A DNA stretch of 7,387 bases from Acidobacteriota bacterium (GTDB lineage Bacteria; Acidobacteriota; Terriglobia; Terriglobales; Acidobacteriaceae): positions 1-7,387 of the forward strand of contig JAJZNH010000159.1 in the NCBI GenBank assembly GCA_021811745.1, given 5' to 3'. Of this stretch, positions 1-6,703 are shown piece after piece (position 1 is the first letter of the stretch; each line of letters starts with the position of its first letter). Both the position numbers and the translations under genes were made by a program. Under the pieces are notes generated by a model that was not told where the DNA came from, did not search any database, and was given only the letters and a program-made list of their open reading frames with translations.

Positions 1-1697
1 TGATTGATAAGCGCGACTGGCGTTGAGCCGGCTACATCCTGGTCGTTGAAGGCGCGTCCGCGCAGTACTGGGATTCTGAAGACATCAAAGTAGCCGGGGG
101 AGATACTCATCCATCCCGCGTCCCGAAAATCCCGAGGGCCCATCAAGGGACGGCCCACGATGGCGAACGGAATACCGAACTCGCCCTGAATGGGCAGACA
201 ACAGGTGAGGGCCGAATCCTCAACGCCGGGAAGGCTATTCAGCCGCTCGCGCCCGTCGCGAGCCAGTTGCGCCACCCCGGAGGTCTTTTGATAGCGGCCA
301 CCCGTGAGCGACATCTCCATGGTGAGCACATTGTGGGCGTCGAAGCCGGGATTCACGCTGCGCAGCGCGATAAACGAGCGGATCAGCAACGCAGCTCCGA
401 TCAGCAGCACCAGCGCCAGCGAAACTTCGCTGATGACCAGCAGTGAACGCGCCTTGCCCTGCCGGAGTCCCGTAGCCGATGGATTGCAGCTCTCTTTAAG
501 CGAGGAGCTCAGGTCCGCACGCGATGCGCTCAACGCGGGATAAAGCCCGAAGAGAATGCCGGTGAGCATCGAAGCCGCCAGCGTGAAGCCCATCACGCGC
601 CAGTCAACACCCACGGCGCTGCCGCTCTCGCCGATGCGGGGAAGATCCGCCGGACTGACAGCGAGCAAAGCGCGCACGCCGGCAAAACCGGCGGCAAGAC
701 CCAGGACACCCCCGGCAGCAGCAAGCAAGACGCTTTCCGTCAGCAACTGGCGCACGATGCGCGTGCGGCTCGCTCCCAGCGCGGAGCGGATGGCAAACTC
801 CCGCTTGCGTCCGGTGGCTCGCACCAGCATCAGGTTTGCGACGTTGGCACATGCGGTCAACAGCACAAGGGCAACTGCTCCCAGGAGAATCAGCAGCGAA
901 GAACGCACGTTCCCGATGATCGAATCGCGCAGTGGCTCGACAGCGAACCCGACCCTCGGATTCGCTTCCGGATAGAGTCGGTGAAACAACGCTGAGGCCA
1001 GCTTTATCTGTGCATTGGCCTGGGCAAGTGTGACGCCAGGCTTCAACATTCCGACCACGTGAAAGTAGCCGGCCTGGTTGCTGCTATTCATGTCAAGTTG
1101 GAAGGGCAGCCAGATATCAGCCTCAGGTTCAGCGTGAAAGTCCTTACCCAGCACGCCGACGATGGTATACGGCTCATTGCCGAGCGGAAGCGAGGTTCCA
1201 ACGGCATTCGGATTCCCGCCAAACCGGCGCTGCCAGAGGCCGTAGCTCAACACCACTACGTTGCCTCCATGAGGTGTATCTTCCTCAGGCGTAAAGGTGC
1301 GACCCAGGACGACTGGCGCGCCAAAGAGCCGGAAATAACCTTCTGTAACGTGGATGCCGCGCAGCTGTTGAGGCAGTCCGCCGGTAAGGTTAAAACCCGG
1401 GCCTGCAAAGTCGTAGGCGGCCACCTCCTTGAAGAGGCCCGTCTGCTGCCGGAAAACCTGGTATCTGGGAATGGAGATGATGGCGCCGTTGCCATTGGGA
1501 CCGGAGTTCTCGATCGCGACGATACGATCTGCATCAGGATACGGAAGCGGTTTCAGCAGCACCGTGTTGACCACGGTGAAGATCGCGGTATTCGCTCCGA
1601 TGCCGAGGGCCAGCGCTGAGACCGCCGCAACAACAAAGCCTGGGCTCTTGAGGAAGAGATGCAAGGCGTGCCTGACGTCGCTCCAGAGTTCGCCCAA
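1..1697 (-). CDS. ADOP/MacB-like ABC transporter permease, 3' end cut by window edge
   Basis: The reverse strand is open from a TTG at 1697 to the window edge, giving 565 residues. N-terminal SDVRHALHLFLKSPGF leads into TM1 (about residues 21-46, with ALGIGANTAIFTVVN), a hallmark of acidobacterial ADOP permeases. Next come a MacB-type periplasmic domain (about 50-255), an FtsX-like three-helix block (about 265-390, with ACANVANLMLVRATGRKREF and RSALGASR), a fourth helix (about 417-442) and the start of a second periplasmic domain ending in TPVALIN. The family usually has ~800 or more residues, so the second FtsX block lies off the left edge. ADOPs carry no ATPase domain and presumably pair with a separately encoded one; substrates are mostly unknown. 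TTG was chosen because TCCTCC (GGAGGA on the coding strand) lies 7 bases upstream and no ATG or GTG occurs before an in-frame stop near 1825. The gene is divergent from the MFS gene. Family call is confident; substrate is not inferable. Confidence 0.93.
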   Translation of the reverse strand, partial: MGELWSDVRHALHLFLKSPGFVVAAVSALALGIGANTAIFTVVNTVLLKPLPYPDADRIVAIENSGPNGNGAIISIPRYQVFRQQTGLFKEVAAYDFAGPGFNLTGGLPQQLRGIHVTEGYFRLFGAPVVLGRTFTPEEDTPHGGNVVVLSYGLWQRRFGGNPNAVGTSLPLGNEPYTIVGVLGKDFHAEPEADIWLPFQLDMNSSNQAGYFHVVGMLKPGVTLAQANAQIKLASALFHRLYPEANPRVGFAVEPLRDSIIGNVRSSLLILLGAVALVLLTACANVANLMLVRATGRKREFAIRSALGASRTRIVRQLLTESVLLAAAGGVLGLAAGFAGVRALLAVSPADLPRIGESGSAVGVDWRVMGFTLAASMLTGILFGLYPALSASRADLSSSLKESCNPSATGLRQGKARSLLVISEVSLALVLLIGAALLIRSFIALRSVNPGFDAHNVLTMEMSLTGGRYQKTSGVAQLARDGRERLNSLPGVEDSALTCCLPIQGEFGIPFAIVGRPLMGPRDFRDAGWMSISPGYFDVFRIPVLRGRAFNDQDVAGSTPVALIN

Positions 1698-1704
1698 AGG
1701 TGTC

Positions 1705-1710
1705 TCCTCC
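1705..1710 (-). promoter_or_regulatory. Strong Shine-Dalgarno for the ADOP permease TTG start
   Basis: The coding strand reads GGAGGA, 7 bases before the TTG at 1697. It decides the start, since no ATG or GTG alternative exists upstream in this frame. Confidence 0.75.
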
Positions 1711-1749
1711 GTCGCCTGATAGGACCACTCTATCGCGAGAACGTGCCGC

Positions 1750-1780
1750 TTGGCGCCGCATGACCGCTGAACGTTACAAT
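1750..1780 (+). promoter_or_regulatory. Possible sigma70-type promoter for the MFS gene
   Basis: TACAAT at 1775-1780 matches five of six bases of the -10 consensus. TTGGCG at 1750-1755 is a four-of-six -35 match, but the 19-base spacer is longer than ideal. It lies in the divergent spacer between the ADOP and MFS genes. If real, transcripts would begin near 1787, downstream of the ATG at 1760, which favours the later MFS start at 1862. The prediction rests on sequence resemblance only. Confidence 0.3.
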
Positions 1781-1845
1781 TCTGACGGCTTCGCGTGGAA
1801 AACGTACTTGTCGCGGGACCGAAGTTTTACTGAGCGCGTCTTTTC

Positions 1846-1853
1846 AAGGGAGG
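1846..1853 (+). promoter_or_regulatory. Strong Shine-Dalgarno before the TTG start of the MFS gene
   Basis: AAGGGAGG ends 8 bases before the TTG at 1862. Neither the ATG at 1760 nor the TTG at 1808 has a comparable site (1808 has only GGAA at 1797-1800), so this motif is the main reason for choosing 1862. Confidence 0.55.
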
Positions 1854-1861
1854 CCCCTCGC

Positions 1862-2995
1862 TTGTTGATCTTTGCCGCTGTTCTCGCCATCTTCGTCTAC
1901 GGGATGATCGCCGCCATGCTGGGCACCATTCTGCCCGAGCTGTCGGATCGTTTCCGGCTCACTCCCTCCCAGAACGGGACCATCGCCTTCGCCCAGGCTC
2001 TGGGACTGATGATCGCCTCCGTCGGCGTGGGCCCCCTGCTCGACAGCAACGGCGACAAGATCGGGCTTATTCTGGGCTTGTCGCTGATCGCCGCGGCGCT
2101 CTTTGCTCTGCCACGGTCAAGGGGCTTCGGCGGCATCGTAAGCCTGTTGTTCCTGCTCGGAGTAGGCGGCGGCATCGTGGTAACTGGCGCGAATGCTCTG
2201 GTCAGCGGAGTGAGTACAGAACATCGCGCCACAGCGCTCAATCTCCTGAATCTTTTCTTTGGCCTCGGCGGGCTGGTGACTCCCTTCATCTCTGCCAATC
2301 TGTTCAAGAAGAATTGGATGCGGCTTTGCTCGACCGTCGCGCTGCTCGCCGTGGTTACACTGACGATCCAGGCAGTGACGAAGATGCCCGCACCGGCAGG
2401 GACATCGGGATTTGTGCTCGCAGGTTCGGGCTCCGTCTTTGGGCGGCCGCTGCTTTACCTGCTTGGATTCTTCCTGTTCCTCTACGTCTCATGCGAGGTC
2501 GGCGTTTGGAACTGGCTGCCGCGCCACCTGATCGCCCAGGGCATTCCGGAGTCGCGCGCTCTTAACATCCTTTCGCTCGGTTTCGCCCTCGGCCTGCTCC
2601 TCGGCCGGCTCGCAGTCTCTCCGATTCTTCTGCGCGTGTCCGCGGTCGAAGTCACTCTAGCCTCGTCCATTGCCATTGTGATTACCACGTTCCTCATGTT
2701 GCGGACCGCACATCCCGGAGTTGCAGCGGCACTCGTATTTCTCGCAGGCCTCTCCATGGCGCCGGTTTTTCCAACAACGCTCGCGATCACCGGCACGGCA
2801 TTTCCGCAAATGACAGGCACGGCAATCGGGTTCGTAATTACCTGCGGTTGGGCCGGGTTGGCGGTCAGTTCGCGGATCATCGGCGGCATCGCAGGAGGCG
2901 ACCCGCTCCGCCTGAAGAAGGCTCTGCTGCTCATTCCAGCTTTCGCGGTGGTCATGGTGGGCTTGAATCTCGCCATCTGGCCCGCGCTTCGATAG
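1862..2995 (+). CDS. MFS transporter, probable sugar/FucP-like permease
   Basis: A 12-helix inner-membrane secondary transporter of the major facilitator superfamily. Helix 1 (FAAVLAIFVYGMIAAMLGTI) follows the start. The loop after helix 2 has GPLLDSNGDKIG, a degenerate form of the MFS motif A (G-x-L-x-D-x-x-G). A short loop rich in Pro, Gly and Ser (PAPAGTSGF) separates the two six-helix halves. The second half contains GVWNWLPRHLI and PVFPTTLAI, reminiscent of sugar:proton symporters of the FucP/GlcP type; the substrate is inferred, not shown. The product is 377 residues from TTG 1862, or 411 from ATG 1760. I chose 1862 for its AAGGGAGG SD, the lower third-position GC of codons before it, and a candidate -10 box at 1775. 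Against it, starting here drops the Arg residues that normally flank helix 1. The gene is divergent from the ADOP permease and convergent with the DUF3999 gene, so it is probably monocistronic. Confidence 0.85.
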   Translation: MLIFAAVLAIFVYGMIAAMLGTILPELSDRFRLTPSQNGTIAFAQALGLMIASVGVGPLLDSNGDKIGLILGLSLIAAALFALPRSRGFGGIVSLLFLLGVGGGIVVTGANALVSGVSTEHRATALNLLNLFFGLGGLVTPFISANLFKKNWMRLCSTVALLAVVTLTIQAVTKMPAPAGTSGFVLAGSGSVFGRPLLYLLGFFLFLYVSCEVGVWNWLPRHLIAQGIPESRALNILSLGFALGLLLGRLAVSPILLRVSAVEVTLASSIAIVITTFLMLRTAHPGVAAALVFLAGLSMAPVFPTTLAITGTAFPQMTGTAIGFVITCGWAGLAVSSRIIGGIAGGDPLRLKKALLLIPAFAVVMVGLNLAIWPALR

Positions 2996-3011
2996 ACACA
3001 GATGATTGCTC

Positions 3012-4271
3012 TCACGCCGGCGGCCGCGAGGTGAGCTTTACGGAGCGGAAGGCAATCGCGGCCAGAAGCGCGATGACCAGAGCAAGCACCACCCACAGCA
3101 ACACCGGATGTTTCTCGGTAAAGGGGCGCGTGTCGGGGCGGGGCTTGAAGACGGGATTGTGCCTTTCCGGCCCGAGCGTGGCCTGCGCGGCATTGGGTTG
3201 AGGCGCGAACAGCGTGGCGTAATCGTAGCGCGGAGCGGCCAATGCAGCGTCACCGTAATAAAGCGTGTAGGCGGCTCCTTCCACAGCATCAAAGCAGAGC
3301 GTACGCTCCTGCATCTGCAGAGTGACGGATTTGAGCTGGATGGGCCGATCGTCTCCGTTCTCGATGGTGATGGTCCATTTCGAGGGCGCATCGAAATCTC
3401 GGTCCGGCACATCGATGTCGAGGCGTTCTTCGTCGATGCGGCGCCCGTCGCGCGTGCCGTGGACGCGAAGAAGGTTCCCGAAAGACGTCCGGCTCTGCAA
3501 TTCGGGTCTATCGGTCGACCGGGTGATGTCAGGGACGGCAACGACACTGACATTGCGGCTGAAGCTGGCAGGCCGCCGGCCCGGCGCGAAGACGATGCGA
3601 TCGATCGGCATATGCGCGGGCACGGTGAACTCCATCACCGAGGAGTGACCCCGCTGGACGACGCCAGTCGACCGCGCGACATCGACATACTTTGGCTGGC
3701 TCACTGGCTGGCGCGGAACCGAAAGGCCGGTCACACTGTCAGGAGCGATGGGGCCGGCGATGCTGAAGTGCAAGTACGGAAAGCTCGACTGCGGAAGGTG
3801 AAGCACTGTGCTCCGGCCCAGCTTTTGCCCGGTCAGGTCGAAGATCGTGTAGGAGCCAAGCCGGGTTGCGGCGGTTTCAGCCGGGGTCTGGCCACCGGAG
3901 ACGGTCACAGTGGCGATAAAGTCGTGACCGGAAACCGCAAGAGCGATGTCGCTGTAATTCCCGGCAGGCATCGCCGCGTCAAAAACGGTTCGCCCGCCGC
4001 GCCGGCCCAGGTTCAGGAGCGTGACCGGCTGCTCCGCGGATTGCGCGGGAGCGGCTGCCCGCAGGACATACGGCGTCTCCAGGGCGCCGCGGTAAAGGCG
4101 CAGATCGGCAAGCTGCAGAGCTGCGTGGGCAAAGATCGCCGGATCGACTACAAAACATGTCTGCCCGGAGGCGGATGACGTGAGCTGCACGGGCCGCTCG
4201 AAGCGGAAGTACTGAATCTGCGGCGAGGGCACGAAAACGGCTAGCAGAAGAACAATCGCGAACGACCTCAT
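3012..4271 (-). CDS. DUF3999 family protein, exported and membrane-anchored
   Basis: The 419-residue protein begins MRSFAIVLLLAVFVPS, a signal peptide or N-terminal anchor. A large, predominantly beta-type extracytoplasmic region follows (about 20-385), then one C-terminal helix (about 391-410, LLWVVLALVIALLAAIAF) and a short basic cytoplasmic tail (RSVKLTSRPPA). This topology, plus placement directly behind a DUF2339 gene, fits DUF3999 (PF13163), whose function is unknown. ATG at 4271 overlaps the stop of the DUF2339 gene by four bases (ATGA), so the two are probably translationally coupled. AAGAGG, 9 bases upstream, supports this start. The stop is 16 bases from that of the convergent MFS gene. 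The likely role is a periplasmic partner of the DUF2339 protein, inferred from gene coupling only. Only two cysteines are evident (about residues 39 and 327). Confidence 0.82.
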   Translation of the reverse strand: MRSFAIVLLLAVFVPSPQIQYFRFERPVQLTSSASGQTCFVVDPAIFAHAALQLADLRLYRGALETPYVLRAAAPAQSAEQPVTLLNLGRRGGRTVFDAAMPAGNYSDIALAVSGHDFIATVTVSGGQTPAETAATRLGSYTIFDLTGQKLGRSTVLHLPQSSFPYLHFSIAGPIAPDSVTGLSVPRQPVSQPKYVDVARSTGVVQRGHSSVMEFTVPAHMPIDRIVFAPGRRPASFSRNVSVVAVPDITRSTDRPELQSRTSFGNLLRVHGTRDGRRIDEERLDIDVPDRDFDAPSKWTITIENGDDRPIQLKSVTLQMQERTLCFDAVEGAAYTLYYGDAALAAPRYDYATLFAPQPNAAQATLGPERHNPVFKPRPDTRPFTEKHPVLLWVVLALVIALLAAIAFRSVKLTSRPPA

Positions 4272-6142
4272 GACGCGGCGCCTCTTTGTCCGCGCAGATT
4301 GAGCCAGTCACGCTGATAGGCAAAGCTGACGGCAAGCAACAAAACACCGAGCCCGAGGAAGCTCAGGATACGAAGGCCCTGGCTCAGCGCGCTCATATCC
4401 ACCAGAAAGACTTTGCCGATGGCCAAAGCCAGAAGCACCAGCGCCTGCCAGCGCAGGAACGCCGAGCGGCGCCAGAACCCGGCGGCAAGCAGGATTGCGC
4501 CATAGATCATGAACCACGCCGAATAGGTAAATTGCGCATAGATGCGATAGTTGCCGAAGAGGTACCGATCGCCGCGCCAGCGCATGGACCACCAGTAGCT
4601 GTGAATCTCGCAGCCCACGGCCACCAGGATAAGGAGGCTCGTGATGAGCGCAGCCGCGGCTGCGAGCGCGGGCCAGCGAACAGCGGCTACGGCGGGTTCG
4701 CTCTCAACCGTGCTTCGCGCCATCCAGGCCACCAGGGCGAAGACAGCGATCGCGACGCAGTAGGTTGCGAATCGCTGGTTGAGAAATGGCATGACGGATG
4801 CCGGCGGATTGATAAGCAGCAGAGTGGCAAGCCCAAGTGCGAGGCAAAGCATCGCCAGCACCCGCAACAACAGGAGCCGCGTGCGGTTCGCAACCCACAG
4901 CAGGGCCGCGCCCTCCACCAGCCAGCCGATGGTGAGCCAGCGGCCATGGGCCTTCAGCGGAATGGCGAGGGTAAGAAAGACGACCGCCGCCGCCAGATGC
5001 AGCGCTGACAGCAGTTCGGAGCTTGCACGCCACACTCCTTGCGCAGGAAGGCGCAGCAACACCAGGTAGAACGCGGCAAAATCGACGGCAATCCACGGTC
5101 CGGCGTTGCGCAAGCTTGATATGTCAAAGAGCGCATAGAACGCCAGAAATCCCAGGGCGGCATTGGCGATGGGCAGCACCACCATGGCCAGCGCATCCCA
5201 TGCGGAGGAGCCGGCTTCGTCCAATTCAATACGCGCAAGGCGGGGAGCACAGGCAAAGATCATGAAGAAGCAGGTAAGAAAGAATGCGGTGCGGGCGAAC
5301 TGGACCGTCGAATAGTAGTTGAACCACCATGCGGCCACGTAGAACACGGAACCCAGAAAGGCCGCAAAGAGCAGCCGCGACCAGGGACGCAGCACGACGA
5401 GAACCAACACCGCGATGTCGAGCAAAAGCAAATAGCAGAACAAAGCAACTTCATGGTTCTCGCCGGTCGAGATGAGCAGCGGCGTGCTGAAGCCGCCGAT
5501 GATCGCGTAGAAAGCCAGTAGTTCCGCGTCTCGGATCCAGGAGAGAAAGCCATTGAATGCGGTGATAAGAATCATGGCCGCGAAAGCGGCACCGGCCGGA
5601 ATGAGCTGGTAGAGGGAAAACGCCGCCCACAGGGAAAGATAAAGAATGCCGCTGCCAGCCGCTTTCAGTGAATACGCAAAAGCCACGTACCCATGGCGGT
5701 CAAAGCGCTCAGACCAGGCAATCAGCGCCGCGCCGGCGAGCAGGCCGATGAGGATGCGGCCGAGCGGGCCGATCCAGTGGTTGTCGATGGCGAACTTCAA
5801 AAACCAGGCCATGCCGATCAGGACCGCCAGGATGCCGACCCGGTTGAACCACTGCGATCCGATTTGGTTTTCGAGAGATCGTGCGTCTTCAGGCTGCGCC
5901 TGCGGAAAGGAACTGAAGCTTGGCGGAACAACCGGCTCGGGCTGAGAGCGTACTGGCGCGGGCGCCAACGATGGGATACCAGAAGACTCCTGGCTTGAAA
6001 CCGCACTTTCCATGCGTGGCTTTACCGCTCCCGGCAATGGAATGCCCGCGCGCTCCAGAGCCTCTTCAATGCACCGGACACGGGCGCGTAACTCCCCAAG
6101 CTGATCTTCCATGTTGCCAGAAGGGAAAGGATTCATCGCCAT
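4268..6142 (-). CDS. DUF2339 family polytopic membrane protein
   Basis: A 624-residue protein whose N-terminus has a short helical, coiled-coil-like stretch (about 11-33, MEDQLGELRARVRCIEEALE). A Pro/Ser-rich linker (about 35-85) follows, then many transmembrane helices (roughly 14 or more) to the C-terminus. The DUF2339 (PF10101) signature is clear: IGSQWFNRVGILAVLIGMAW then FLKFAIDNHWIGPLGR (about 94-129), and near the end KVFLVDMSALSQGLRILSF with SFAYQRDWL. The family is a predicted inner-membrane protein with no established biochemical role; length and layout are normal. Start codons are ambiguous: ATG at 6142, 6136 and 6112 are all in frame and none has a good SD. 6142 gives the longest product; 6112 starts directly at MEDQL, the part resembling other family members. 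It is the first gene of a two-gene operon with the DUF3999 gene and is divergent from hypA. Confidence 0.9.
   Translation of the reverse strand: MAMNPFPSGNMEDQLGELRARVRCIEEALERAGIPLPGAVKPRMESAVSSQESSGIPSLAPAPVRSQPEPVVPPSFSSFPQAQPEDARSLENQIGSQWFNRVGILAVLIGMAWFLKFAIDNHWIGPLGRILIGLLAGAALIAWSERFDRHGYVAFAYSLKAAGSGILYLSLWAAFSLYQLIPAGAAFAAMILITAFNGFLSWIRDAELLAFYAIIGGFSTPLLISTGENHEVALFCYLLLLDIAVLVLVVLRPWSRLLFAAFLGSVFYVAAWWFNYYSTVQFARTAFFLTCFFMIFACAPRLARIELDEAGSSAWDALAMVVLPIANAALGFLAFYALFDISSLRNAGPWIAVDFAAFYLVLLRLPAQGVWRASSELLSALHLAAAVVFLTLAIPLKAHGRWLTIGWLVEGAALLWVANRTRLLLLRVLAMLCLALGLATLLLINPPASVMPFLNQRFATYCVAIAVFALVAWMARSTVESEPAVAAVRWPALAAAAALITSLLILVAVGCEIHSYWWSMRWRGDRYLFGNYRIYAQFTYSAWFMIYGAILLAAGFWRRSAFLRWQALVLLALAIGKVFLVDMSALSQGLRILSFLGLGVLLLAVSFAYQRDWLNLRGQRGAAS
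4281..4286 (-). promoter_or_regulatory. Shine-Dalgarno inside the DUF2339 gene for the DUF3999 gene
   Basis: The coding strand reads AAGAGG, 9 bases before the DUF3999 ATG and within the last codons of the DUF2339 gene. Together with the ATGA overlap it supports coupled translation. Confidence 0.55.
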
Positions 6143-6240
6143 TCAATGTACACCAGAAGGGCCCGCAATTTGAGGAGAATCTGCCAACGCTGGTAATGGC
6201 TTTGAACAGGTGGGGATCAGCAGTACAGCCGCAGCAGTTT

Positions 6241-6252
6241 CCCGGCGCCGGG
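6241..6252. repeat. 12-base perfect GC palindrome in the divergent spacer
   Basis: CCCGGCGCCGGG is its own reverse complement. It lies between the divergent DUF2339 and hypA starts, about 100 bases from each. It could be a dimeric regulator site, or it may be chance in GC-rich DNA. No T-run follows on either strand, so it is not a convincing intrinsic terminator. Confidence 0.4.
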
Positions 6253-6267
6253 TAGCCGCGCACCCCG

Positions 6268-6345
6268 GCATTTCCCGTTTGCACGGGCTGGAGCATAGAG
6301 TTAAGGAAGACACTCAACCTCGCTTCGGGCCTTGCCGGGAAATGC
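6268..6345 (+). promoter_or_regulatory. Inverted repeat whose right arm covers the hypA ribosome-binding region
   Basis: GCATTTCCCG at 6268-6277 is the exact reverse complement of CGGGAAATGC at 6336-6345, with a 58-base loop. The right arm contains GGGA/GGGAA (6337-6341), the only SD-like sequence before the hypA ATG at 6350. In an mRNA starting upstream of 6268, pairing of the arms could hide the ribosome-binding site. No known riboswitch class was recognised, and the function is inference. Confidence 0.35.
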
Positions 6346-6349
6346 TTGT

Positions 6350-6703
6350 ATGCATGAGCTATCCATTGCGGAAAACATTGTGGGCACGGTCACTGAGTCG
6401 CTGGCGGCGTATCCCGGCGCGCGCGTGGTCGAGGTGCGGTTGCGCATCGGCGTGCTGGCCGCGGTCATCGAAGATTCGCTGCAATTCTGCTGGGGAATTA
6501 CGACACAGGGAACCGCCTTGGAAGCGACGAAGCTGGCCGTAACCACAGTGCCGCTCGTCGTGCACTGCGCGAGATGCGGCGAGGATACGGAATTAGAGGG
6601 AGTTCAAAGCTTCCGCTGCCCCAGGTGTGGCGAACCGGCCACGGAGTTGCGGCAGGGACGGGAGTTGGAGGTGGAGGCTATTGAGATTGAGGAGGCAGGA
6701 TGA
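6350..6703 (+). CDS. hypA: HypA, nickel metallochaperone for [NiFe] hydrogenase maturation
   Basis: A small cytoplasmic protein of 117 residues, the normal HypA size. It delivers Ni(II), with HypB, to the large-subunit precursor of [NiFe] hydrogenase; in some bacteria it also serves urease. The N-terminus MHELSIAENI carries the nickel-binding Met1-His2-Glu3, which fixes the start at 6350. A TTG at 6332 would add six residues and block the free N-terminus that the nickel site needs. The structural zinc site is complete: Cys73-x2-Cys76 and Cys90-x2-Cys93 (CARCG and CPRCG). The SD is weak (GGGAA, 8 bases upstream) and lies in an inverted-repeat arm. The stop overlaps the hypB start (ATGA at 6700-6703), so the two are coupled. 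No hydrogenase structural gene is inside the window. Confidence 0.95.
   Translation: MHELSIAENIVGTVTESLAAYPGARVVEVRLRIGVLAAVIEDSLQFCWGITTQGTALEATKLAVTTVPLVVHCARCGEDTELEGVQSFRCPRCGEPATELRQGRELEVEAIEIEEAG
6689..6695 (+). promoter_or_regulatory. Shine-Dalgarno for hypB within the hypA 3' end
   Basis: GAGGAGG lies 4 bases before the hypB ATG at 6700, a near-consensus site with a shortish spacer. It supports the ATG that overlaps the hypA stop. Confidence 0.55.

Noticed and set aside
556..975. 139-codon open frame on the plus strand opposite the ADOP gene
   Set aside because: Ser/Thr/Pro/Arg-rich antisense shadow of the conserved FtsX block on the minus strand.
2996..3036. Possible bidirectional terminator between the convergent MFS and DUF3999 genes (CTCAC at 3011, GTGAG at 3031)
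   Set aside because: The stem is only five bases, the loop is long, no T-run follows on either strand, and it lies mostly inside DUF3999 codons.
3006..4178. 390-codon open frame on the plus strand opposite the DUF3999 gene
   Set aside because: Composition is Arg/Gly/Asp-rich with no recognisable domain. It is a shadow of the high third-position GC of the true gene, which has a signal peptide, C-terminal anchor and operon overlap.
4286..5008. 240-codon open frame on the plus strand opposite the DUF2339 gene
   Set aside because: Gln/Glu/Arg-rich, low-complexity product with no domain, opposite well-conserved DUF2339 helices; antisense shadow.
6267..6283. Sigma54-like -24/-12 element (GGCA ... 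TTTGCA) upstream of hypA
   Set aside because: The GG and GC dinucleotides are separated by 12 bases instead of the strictly required 10, so it does not fit the sigma54 consensus.
6066..6317. 83-codon Cys-containing open frame on the minus strand in the hypA/DUF2339 spacer
   Set aside because: No SD, no recognisable family, and it overlaps the DUF2339 N-terminus in another frame.
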